NCBI RefSeq assembly: GCF_027923545.1
Contig: NZ_BROH01000001.1
Coordinates: 915,335-979,334 of the forward strand
DNA from: Sinisalibacter aestuarii
GTDB taxonomy: Bacteria > Pseudomonadota > Alphaproteobacteria > Rhodobacterales > Rhodobacteraceae
Direction: 5' to 3'
Length of the DNA: 64,000 nt
Below are positions 49,155 through 57,410 of the stretch, piece after piece; position 1 is the stretch's first letter; each line of letters begins with the position of its first letter. Both the position numbers and the translations under genes were made by a program. The notes below the pieces were generated by a model. It did no database searches and was not told the origin of the DNA. It saw only the letters and a program-made list of their open reading frames with translations.

Positions 49155-50656
49155 ACAAGCCGTTCTCGAACGAAAACCCGCTCGAAGCCGTCAGCGCCGA
49201 GACCCGCGCTTTCCTGCAAGCGAAGCACAAGCTCTTTATCGGCGGTGACAGCGTCGACGCCGCCGAGGGCGGGCGCCGCGACGTGATCGACCCCGCGACC
49301 GGCAAGGTGATCTCGAACGTTGCGGACGCCACCGGGAAAGATGTCGATCTGGCCGTTTCGGCGGCCCGCAAGGCTTTTGACGATGGCCCCTGGCGGAAGA
49401 TGAAGCCGAACGAGCGGATGAAGATCATCTGGCGCCTTGCCGAGCTGACCGACAAATATGCCCAGGAGCTGGCCGAACTCGACGTGCTCGACGAGGGCTC
49501 GCCCTATTTTGTCGTCAAGAATTTCTACATCAGCCTCGCGGCGGATCATTTCCGCTATTTTGCCGGCTGGGCCAACAAAGTCGACGGCACGACCATGCCG
49601 GTCAACATGGATGGCGAATGGCATGTCTACACGGTCCGCGAACCCGTGGGCGTGGTCGCCCAGATCCTGCCGTGGAACGTGCCCTTCCTGATGCTGTCGT
49701 GGAAACTGGCCCCGGCACTTGCGGCGGGCTGCACCGTCATCGTCAAGCCGGCCGAGGATACACCGCTTTCGGCGATCCGCTTCGCCGAGATCTGCCGTGA
49801 AGCGGGGATTCCGGATGGTGTCGTCAACATCCTCACTGGCGACGGCAAGGTCGGCGCGGCGCTGGTCGAACATGACGGCGTCGACAAGATCGGGTTCACC
49901 GGCTCGACGGCGACCGGCAAGGCCATCGTCCGTGCCTCCGCCGGCAACCTCAAGCGCGTGAGCCTTGAACTCGGTGGCAAGAGCCCGGTCTTCGTCTTTC
50001 CCGATGCGGATATTGACGCCGCCATTCCGCAGGTTGCCGAATCCGTGTTCCTGAACAGTGGCCAGGCCTGCACCGCCGGCTCGCGTCTCTACATTCACGA
50101 GGATGTCTACGATCGTGTGATCGAGGGCGTCGCGAAGTATTCCGAGGGCCTCAAGCTGGGTCATGGCCTCGACGAGTCGACCAATCTCGGCCCGATCATT
50201 TCGGAGAAGCAATACAACCGCGTCACCGGCCTTCTGCAATCCGGGATCGACGAGGGCGCCAGTCTGGTGGCGGGCGGCGACGCCGGAATGGCCGGATACT
50301 TCGTGCGCCCGACCTTGCTGCGGGATGTCACGCCTCAGATGTCGGTCTACCAGGAGGAAATCTTCGGGCCTGTCATCAGCGCGATGAAGATGACGACGGA
50401 AAATATCGACGAGCTCGCGCGCGAGGCGAACAACACCAACTACGGCCTTGCCGCCAGTATCTGGACCTCCGATATCAGCCGGGCCCACAAGCTGGCCGCG
50501 CGAATCCGCGCCGGGATCATCTGGGTCAACACCCACAACCAGAGCGACGCGAACATGCCCTGGGGCGGCTACAAGCAGTCGGGCTGGGGCCGTGAAATGG
50601 GCAAGCCGGCGATGGATATGTATACCGAGGTAAAATCCGTCGCCGTCGCCTTGTAA
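49151..50656 (+). CDS. Aldehyde dehydrogenase (phenylacetaldehyde/ALDH1-like)
   Basis: A 501-residue NAD(P)-dependent aldehyde dehydrogenase. Catalytic Cys307 (in 'NSGQACTAG') and Glu273 (in 'LELGGKSP') are in place, and the C-terminal 'MPWGGYKQSGWGREMG' is typical of the ALDH1/phenylacetaldehyde group. It likely oxidises an aliphatic or aryl aldehyde formed in the pathway. It is preceded by a small coupled ORF and by the shared box, and it is followed by an 11-bp hairpin. It marks the right edge of the box-bearing cluster. Confidence 0.93.
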   Translation: MNKPFSNENPLEAVSAETRAFLQAKHKLFIGGDSVDAAEGGRRDVIDPATGKVISNVADATGKDVDLAVSAARKAFDDGPWRKMKPNERMKIIWRLAELTDKYAQELAELDVLDEGSPYFVVKNFYISLAADHFRYFAGWANKVDGTTMPVNMDGEWHVYTVREPVGVVAQILPWNVPFLMLSWKLAPALAAGCTVIVKPAEDTPLSAIRFAEICREAGIPDGVVNILTGDGKVGAALVEHDGVDKIGFTGSTATGKAIVRASAGNLKRVSLELGGKSPVFVFPDADIDAAIPQVAESVFLNSGQACTAGSRLYIHEDVYDRVIEGVAKYSEGLKLGHGLDESTNLGPIISEKQYNRVTGLLQSGIDEGASLVAGGDAGMAGYFVRPTLLRDVTPQMSVYQEEIFGPVISAMKMTTENIDELAREANNTNYGLAASIWTSDISRAHKLAARIRAGIIWVNTHNQSDANMPWGGYKQSGWGREMGKPAMDMYTEVKSVAVAL

Positions 50657-50660
50657 GCAT

Positions 50661-50697
50661 CGGCCGGGGCGTCGCAGAGCCAGCGCCGCCCCGGCTG
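50661..50697. terminator. Hairpin after ALDH
   Basis: CGGCCGGGGCG (50661-50671) pairs with CGCCCCGGCTG (50687-50697), including one G-U pair. There is no T-run. Confidence 0.5.
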
Positions 50698-50891
50698 GAC
50701 GCCAGGGAAGTTCCACGGGCGAGCCTCCCGGCTCCGACCGCGCCCGATTGCCGGCAAAGTGTCGGTGGCGCCGCGCCCGGCAAGTGAGCGGTGTTAGCCA
50801 GAGCGGCACTGATCCATGCGCCTTGATCCAAACAGCCCAGACATCCTAAGGTTCCGACAGACGCATTCGAATGCTGACACGGGAGGCGCAG

Positions 50892-53420
50892 GTGTTTTCG
50901 ACGCCCACTCGGATTTTCCATTCCGTTTTTTTCGTTTCCGCGTTTGGTATTGCTTTTGCCCTCTCTGGTTCACCCGGGTTGGCTCAGAGCACTCCCGATC
51001 GCGGATCGACCGAAGCTCACCTGCTCCGCATACAGGCGGTTCAGTACACGCCTGAGCAGATCGGGAACCTGCAGGCCTGGCTCGCCGATCTAGGCTACGA
51101 GTCCGGTGTGGTCGACGGCATTGCCGACCGTGATCTCGCCGCGGCAATCGGGGCGTTCGAGGCGGATCAGGGCCTGCCCCCGCTTGGCATGGTAACCGAC
51201 GAGGTGTTCTCGCTCGTAGCCCAGGAATGGCAGGGGCGGACCGGAACACTTCAGCGCATGACCACTGCTGCGGCGGACACGGTCGGTGCCGGTTCTGCCG
51301 GGGCAAATCCCGCCGGGGGCGAGAGTTGTGCCGCCCTGCTGGCCGGGCTGACACTGACGCCCCCCGCCTCCCGCATGGATTTCGAACTGAGTCAGGCCGA
51401 CATCAATTCCGGCCTTCTTGGAGACGAAGTCGGCACCACTGCGCAGCTGTTCTACACCAACGAGGCCGACAACATTCTGATCGCGGACGAAAGCCAGAAT
51501 GGCGTTTCCGCGCGCGATGGCGATGACACGATCTTCGTCTTCAATCCCGGGCTTGGGGCGGCCATCTCCGCCGATGGCGGTGGCGATACGATCCATATCT
51601 GTTCGCTTTCCAAAGCGTTGAACATGGTGGCCCCGGCCGAAGGTATGCCGGTATTCGACTCGATGCCGGATACGATCGTCATCCACGCCGCCGCCTTCGC
51701 CGCGGCGTCGGCGATGGGCCATAACCAGGTGCAATGGCTGGAAAGCGTCCATAAAATCGACGGGGCGCAGATCCTCATTCCGGGATTCGACGCGCGAACC
51801 GACCGGATCATCCTGCGCTCGCCCGAGCCGGTGACGCCGCAGATCATCGACGATGGCTTCACCGCGGTGGTGCGGGCGGGGCCGATCGAGTTCCGGTTCC
51901 TCTATTCCAGCCCAGATGCCCCCAGCCCGCTGGAGGGCTTCATCGTCGAGACGGCCACGACGGAGGATGTCGGCGCCGATCAGGCGCTGACACAAACCCT
52001 GCTGGCAGGTGGAGCCGAGGAGATGTTCGGCCTGAGCGCGGCGCAACTGGCGGGGCTGGAGGCCGGCGGCGTGCCGGAACCAGGCGAGACCGAGACAGGC
52101 GTTGCAATTCGCCCCGACGACCCCGCGCGCGCCAGCGCCGAGGGCACCTGCGAAACGCTGGCGGGTTACACCGGGCTGGACCCGGCAGAGGACAATATCA
52201 CCACGGCCTCTTACGGGAGCCGTTATTCGACATGGCGCGACAGTGACGATGCCATCCTTCTGCGCGGCGACGGCGATCAGCACTTTCTCGTCGCCGGTGG
52301 CGGCGACGACCAGATCTGGTTGTACGATATGTCTGCCGACAGCTACATCATGGCCGGGCCGGGCGCTGATCTGGTCGTACTGTGCTCGATGGAGGATGTG
52401 GGCGGGACAGTCGGGCTCGGAAATGGAGATCAGGATGCCGATACGCTGGTCATCGGCCCCGATGTGCTGCGCGACATACCGGCAGGGTTCACCCGCCAGC
52501 TCATCCTGATGGAGTTTCAGCCGGAGTTCGACCGGCTGATCCTGCCCGCCGGTGATTATGCGCTCGAGATCGACGTGCAGAACCTGGGACTCGACAACGT
52601 CATTACCTATGGTCCGCTGCGGATCACGCTTCTCCTTTCGAACCTGCAGGACGAGAGCCGTCTGCGCGCCGCCGTGCGGATCGGGGCGCTTCCTGTGCGG
52701 CTGTATCTCGACGACATGGCCGCGCGCAGCGTGCCGATCCTGCCCGCCCCTGCCCTGCCGGTGGACCCGGCGAGCTGGGCGGCGGCGCACCGGCTTTCGG
52801 GCGGACCGCCGCCGGGGGCTGCGCCGATGCAAACCTGCGATCACGCCCGGATGCTCCAGACGGTGTCGGCTCCTGTCGAAGAAGCGCCGGAACACAGCCT
52901 CTCGGCGCTTTTCCTGACCTATGGCGATGGCGACGACACCGTGGTTCTGCGGTCGGTCGATGACGATCCGGTCAATGGCATTCTCACGGGCAGCGAGATT
53001 GCGACCGGAGCCGGAGACGACATGGTGCATGTTTTCACCGGACACGCCGCGGTCGACCCCGGACCGGGCGCAGATACTGTGCTTGTCTGCGCGCTGGATG
53101 CGCTGGTTTTCGCCCTGAGCGCCGCGGCCGATGGGGAACCGGATACGATCATCGTCGATTCCGGTGTGTTCCTGACGCCAGTTGTGGAGCATCTCTACCG
53201 CAACATCGCCACAACCGGGTTCGGCGATCCGACCGACCGCCTGGTCGTGCGTTTGCCGCCTGGTGCGGCCGCCAAATGGGACGAAATTTTCGGACTCATC
53301 GTGGTCGCGAATGGGTATGAGACAAGGATTTCCGTCGGCCCGACCCCGGACGATCTGCCGCCACGGCATCACATTGACCCCGACAAGATCGTGATCTGGC
53401 CCTTGGGCGCATCGCCATAG
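50892..53420 (+). CDS. Large exported protein with PG-binding domain and three two-Cys repeats
   Basis: An 842-residue protein of unknown function. GTG 50892 is chosen because GGGAGG lies 6 bases upstream; ATG 50871 has no site. A signal peptide ends near residue 32 (Gly-Leu-Ala-Gln). Residues about 52-110 form a peptidoglycan-binding-1 domain ('LQAWLADLGYESGVVDGIAD'). Then come three related modules with paired cysteines: Cys146/Cys237, Cys420/Cys498 and Cys649/Cys733. Each module has 'GDxDDT'-like acidic turns before its second Cys, a following 'DTIVI/DTLVI/DTIIV' strand and a 'DRIILR/DRLIL/DRLVVR' strand. The acidic turns recall degenerate RTX repeats and may bind calcium. It is the first of three large exported proteins. 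Confidence 0.8.
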   Translation: MFSTPTRIFHSVFFVSAFGIAFALSGSPGLAQSTPDRGSTEAHLLRIQAVQYTPEQIGNLQAWLADLGYESGVVDGIADRDLAAAIGAFEADQGLPPLGMVTDEVFSLVAQEWQGRTGTLQRMTTAAADTVGAGSAGANPAGGESCAALLAGLTLTPPASRMDFELSQADINSGLLGDEVGTTAQLFYTNEADNILIADESQNGVSARDGDDTIFVFNPGLGAAISADGGGDTIHICSLSKALNMVAPAEGMPVFDSMPDTIVIHAAAFAAASAMGHNQVQWLESVHKIDGAQILIPGFDARTDRIILRSPEPVTPQIIDDGFTAVVRAGPIEFRFLYSSPDAPSPLEGFIVETATTEDVGADQALTQTLLAGGAEEMFGLSAAQLAGLEAGGVPEPGETETGVAIRPDDPARASAEGTCETLAGYTGLDPAEDNITTASYGSRYSTWRDSDDAILLRGDGDQHFLVAGGGDDQIWLYDMSADSYIMAGPGADLVVLCSMEDVGGTVGLGNGDQDADTLVIGPDVLRDIPAGFTRQLILMEFQPEFDRLILPAGDYALEIDVQNLGLDNVITYGPLRITLLLSNLQDESRLRAAVRIGALPVRLYLDDMAARSVPILPAPALPVDPASWAAAHRLSGGPPPGAAPMQTCDHARMLQTVSAPVEEAPEHSLSALFLTYGDGDDTVVLRSVDDDPVNGILTGSEIATGAGDDMVHVFTGHAAVDPGPGADTVLVCALDALVFALSAAADGEPDTIIVDSGVFLTPVVEHLYRNIATTGFGDPTDRLVVRLPPGAAAKWDEIFGLIVVANGYETRISVGPTPDDLPPRHHIDPDKIVIWPLGASP

Positions 53421-53664
53421 CCGCAGCGGCGGGGCGGGATGGGGCCTGACCCGGCTCGTCGTGTCATGCCAGCCCGGCACCAGCCTTTCCAGCGAGGGCT
53501 GGCTCAGATCACCTCCGAATCCGGCTGGATCCGAAACCGGGTGCCGGTTCACTCCGGGCGGCCCACGCAGGCCGGGTGCGAAAATGGTCAGGTTTGACCG
53601 GCGAAGATCCTATGCTAGCCTGCAAGGTATTCAAAAGACGAGTATTCATATCCGGGGGGGTAGC

Positions 53665-56600
53665 ATGTTTAAAGAATTTCTTGCCGTCGTATCGGTGGCG
53701 GTCGCTTTGTATCCTGCGTCTGGTGTTGCACAAAGCCTTGGCGATCTGAGGCAGGGGATGCGGGTCATCAATGATATCAACCGGGCGATCCAGGGGCAGC
53801 TTGAGAACGACACGGGTCAACCGAACCCGAATCGTTCGGGAAATGCGCCCGCCGTAGCCCGGCAAACGGTGCGGGAAGTGCAGGCCCTGCTGACCGACAT
53901 GGGCTATGATCCCGGCCCCATCGACGGGATGATGGGGCAGCGCACGCGCAACGCAATTCTGGCATTCGAGCGCGACTACGGCCTGCCCGTCACCGGCGTG
54001 CCGGGTCCGGACCTGCTTGCCGACCTGCGCTACGCCGCTGCGGGATCGGCGAGCCAACCCGAACCAACGGCAAGCCAACCCGCCCAGCCTCTATCGGGCC
54101 AGCCGAGCTTCGATTGCGGCAAGGCGACCACCCCGAGTGAACGGGCGATATGCGGGTCGTCCGACCTTGCCGAGCTGGACCAGGCAATCGCGCGCAACTT
54201 CACCTCCGCCTATGAAGGTGCCGGCCGCGATGGCCGGGAACGGCTGCTGAACGAGCAGCGTGCATGGCTTGCGCAACGCGACGATTGTGGGGGCGATGCA
54301 CCATGCCTCGCCTCGTCGATGGGAGTGCGCGCGCAGAATCTGGCTCAGATCGCGGCGGTCATCGGGGGGACGCCTCCCGTCGCGTCGACCGGGGTCGAAG
54401 GCGGTGCGACGGCAGCCGAGGCCACAGAGGTCGCCGGCAATCGCGCTGTGGATCAGGGCGAGACGCTCCTGATTACCTATACCGGATCGGGGTCCGGCAT
54501 TCGACCGGAGTCGGAAGAGCAGCAGCGGCAGCGCGATCTTCTGGCTCGAACCATCTCGTCGCAGGTGCTGGGAACCGAGCTGGAACCGGTCTTCCTGGAC
54601 CAGCAGCCCCTTACCCCGGAGCAGGTGCACCAGATCTTCGAGACAGCCGGCGTGCCGATCCCGCAAGTCCTCCAGATCCAGATGGACCGCGAGCGGGTGA
54701 AAAACGCGACCGATGTCAGGTTCAACGCGGATTTGTCACGCAGCGACATCAACGAGTTCGAGCGGCAGCGCATAGAGGCCGCGATGCGTGACACCGCGCG
54801 AGCGGCCATGATTGCCGACGCGATCGACACGCCTCTGCCGCTGACCCTCATCTGCGGAATTGGAACGGACGCTTACGACTTTGAGCGCCAGATGTTTCCC
54901 TTCGATCAGGACGACATCAAATATTGCTTCGCGGGTGAACCGAACAACGTGGGCTCGCTTCGCGGCCACAAAACCCAACTCCCGATCCAGACCGATTTCC
55001 ACCCCGAGGGATACCCGGTCGATCCGTCAACGGCGGAACAGGTTGTCGATGAACTCCGAGGGTCGCGCTTTGCGCTTGCCATTCCGGCGACTGTGACCGG
55101 CAGGATTGCGAATGACCGCAATGGCCGCCCCAAATTCGTCTTCCAGGTGACCCCGACGGGTCCGCTTGAAGTGCGCCCCGGCCCCGATCTGACGCGGGTG
55201 CTGCACATTTTCTCCTCCGACCAGATGCGCGACGTCAACGATACACCCGAGGCACGCAGGCTGGCCGACTTCGACCGTGCCTGGTGGCTGGAGAATACTG
55301 ATGAGATCGACATCATCGCTGCCCGCGCCGTGGCAGAGCCGGCGGGCGCGATCGACAGTGGTTCGTTGTTCGACACCTTCACCGGGCTGACCTTTGCATT
55401 CCGCGGCGCCTACAGCGAAGCGCTGACGACGGGCGACCGCAACCTTGCCGATTTCGTCAAGACGGGGTCGGGCCGCGATCTGGTGCAATTGTCGCAAGCG
55501 CTGAACGTTCCGGTCGAAAACATGGTCGAGGTATCCCTGCCGCTGGTCGGGGGAACGACAGCGCGCTTTCAGACCGCCGTGATCGTGTTGCCGCAGCCTC
55601 TGAGCGCATATTCGGTGACCGACATGTTGCCAGACTACGCCAAGCAGGATGACGGTTGGCCATTCTCGAACGTCGAATTCAAAGTCACGGCCGAAAACGT
55701 GGCCAGCGCGCCCGATGGCCGGGAGGTCCTGCTTCTCGCCGGGCATCCTGACCGATTGGTGGTAAGGCGCAGCTCGCCCAAAGTGGCCTGGCAAAACGCA
55801 CCGGAAATCGCGAGCGTCAGCTTTTCGCGTGCGGAGGTATCCGACGCGCTGCGGATCGAACTGGCCTGGAAATCCGACCTGATCTGGACGGGTGCGCGGC
55901 TGGCCGGCGTGGATCCGGCTCAGGTTTTCGTGCAGCAACTGGCCAACAGCCGGTTCGCGGGTTCGGATTCCTTTGCCAGGATGGAAGCGGCGCAGCAACT
56001 GACCAGCGCCGCAGCAACGCGCAACGCGACCGGCGATCCGCTTTGGATGAAGGCCCGGATCGTTCTCGACCCTTATGATTTCGAGAAACAGGGTTGGCGG
56101 GTTGGCAGCCTTTCGCCCGCGCTCAGCGCGGACGCACCGGAGGCCGATGGAGCCTTGCAGGTCCAGTTGATCGCGGCAGGCGACGATATGCAGATCTTCA
56201 TCCCCGAAGATCAGGACGCGGCCCGGACCTTCCAGCAAGGCAATCCCGGTTTCCCCGAGTTCGACGCGCTGATCGCGGTCCGTGTCTCGAATGTCGACTC
56301 CGGCATCGGCACCGACCTGAACAGGCAGATGACCGTAAGGTATGAGCCCGTCGAAATCCTGCTGTTCGATAGCGGAACCGGCGAGATCGTGTTTAATGAA
56401 CAAGCGGTTCGCCTACGCCACGTCTATGAGGCGAAAGCCGAGGCACCTGTCGCCTCGACCGAAAGCCCTGATCCGGGCATCGCAGGCGATCTGGTGGGGA
56501 GCCTCGCCATTCTCGGCATGCGGCTGGGCGACGATTTCGAAACCGCTCTTGCTTCGATCTCGGACCAGATCGGCGCCGAACGCAGGTATTTCGCCACGAC

Positions 56601-57300
56601 TGACGCCCGCCAGAGCGCGGCCGTGGACGCCAATGTACGCCCCATCATGGATTGGGATTCCTTCCATAACGGCGTTCTGCTTGAGGCGCCCTCGCGCCGC
56701 GAAATGGTGGCAATCTACCATGAACCGCCCGCCCTCGCTCATCAGGTCACCGCGATGTCGCGGACCATGATTTTCGCACCGGGTTCGGGGCCGTCCTGGC
56801 CGCAGTTGCGGGACAATATGTTGCAGACATATCCGCAAATCCTGTCCGAGACCCTGCCGGACGGCGACCTGCCCGCCACGATTGCACTCTGGTTGGAGCC
56901 ACCGATTCAGCCCGGCCAAACCGTTGACGCAAACGCGAGCGCCTGCAAACGCTCGTTCGCCGCGAGCGTCGCGACCAGCGGCACCATGCTGGACATGGAC
57001 CGCGAGGCGCGGGAGACTGATATTCTGAAATCCTTTGACAATCGGGCAACCTGGGTGGACGAGAAAGGCGATCCGGCGATTCCGGCATTTGCGAGCCCCT
57101 TGTCTATGCCGTGGCTTTTCGAAGGGCGCGGAGACTGTCCGGACTACGAATTCATGGCAGTGACCCTTGCCTATGGCGACGACGGTCGAATCCTCGAATT
57201 CCGGCAGGCTGTTTCCAATCCGGCAAGCCTCGCAGCCATTGCCGCAGACCGCCAGAGAGCGGCTGAGAACGAGCCGCCGGAATTTGAACTGAAATTATAG
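53665..57300 (+). CDS. Giant exported protein with PG-binding and LprI-like domains
   Basis: A 1211-residue protein. The start at ATG 53665 follows a G-run; a longer frame to 53461 would place the signal peptide internally. The signal peptide ends near residue 23 (Gly-Val-Ala-Gln). Residues about 66-122 are a peptidoglycan-binding-1 domain ('LLTDMGYDPGPIDGMMGQRT'). Residues about 149-228 match the LprI/DUF1311 pattern with Cys151, Cys163, Cys208 and Cys214 and 'EQRAWLAQRD'. The remaining 980 residues are unknown to me, largely soluble, with Cys scattered in pairs and no membrane segment. The PG-binding and LprI parts suggest the cell wall or periplasm. The last gene of the trio follows within 111 bases. 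Confidence 0.8.
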   Translation: MFKEFLAVVSVAVALYPASGVAQSLGDLRQGMRVINDINRAIQGQLENDTGQPNPNRSGNAPAVARQTVREVQALLTDMGYDPGPIDGMMGQRTRNAILAFERDYGLPVTGVPGPDLLADLRYAAAGSASQPEPTASQPAQPLSGQPSFDCGKATTPSERAICGSSDLAELDQAIARNFTSAYEGAGRDGRERLLNEQRAWLAQRDDCGGDAPCLASSMGVRAQNLAQIAAVIGGTPPVASTGVEGGATAAEATEVAGNRAVDQGETLLITYTGSGSGIRPESEEQQRQRDLLARTISSQVLGTELEPVFLDQQPLTPEQVHQIFETAGVPIPQVLQIQMDRERVKNATDVRFNADLSRSDINEFERQRIEAAMRDTARAAMIADAIDTPLPLTLICGIGTDAYDFERQMFPFDQDDIKYCFAGEPNNVGSLRGHKTQLPIQTDFHPEGYPVDPSTAEQVVDELRGSRFALAIPATVTGRIANDRNGRPKFVFQVTPTGPLEVRPGPDLTRVLHIFSSDQMRDVNDTPEARRLADFDRAWWLENTDEIDIIAARAVAEPAGAIDSGSLFDTFTGLTFAFRGAYSEALTTGDRNLADFVKTGSGRDLVQLSQALNVPVENMVEVSLPLVGGTTARFQTAVIVLPQPLSAYSVTDMLPDYAKQDDGWPFSNVEFKVTAENVASAPDGREVLLLAGHPDRLVVRRSSPKVAWQNAPEIASVSFSRAEVSDALRIELAWKSDLIWTGARLAGVDPAQVFVQQLANSRFAGSDSFARMEAAQQLTSAAATRNATGDPLWMKARIVLDPYDFEKQGWRVGSLSPALSADAPEADGALQVQLIAAGDDMQIFIPEDQDAARTFQQGNPGFPEFDALIAVRVSNVDSGIGTDLNRQMTVRYEPVEILLFDSGTGEIVFNEQAVRLRHVYEAKAEAPVASTESPDPGIAGDLVGSLAILGMRLGDDFETALASISDQIGAERRYFATTDARQSAAVDANVRPIMDWDSFHNGVLLEAPSRREMVAIYHEPPALAHQVTAMSRTMIFAPGSGPSWPQLRDNMLQTYPQILSETLPDGDLPATIALWLEPPIQPGQTVDANASACKRSFAASVATSGTMLDMDREARETDILKSFDNRATWVDEKGDPAIPAFASPLSMPWLFEGRGDCPDYEFMAVTLAYGDDGRILEFRQAVSNPASLAAIAADRQRAAENEPPEFELKL

Positions 57301-57410
57301 TGTCGGCGGGGCAATCCGCGCGGCAATCGGGGCGCTCTCCTGTGGATAAAGCCGGGGGCGTATCGGCAGGGCTGCCCCGTTGCCACCGGGCCGGCGAAGA
57401 GGTGATCAAG

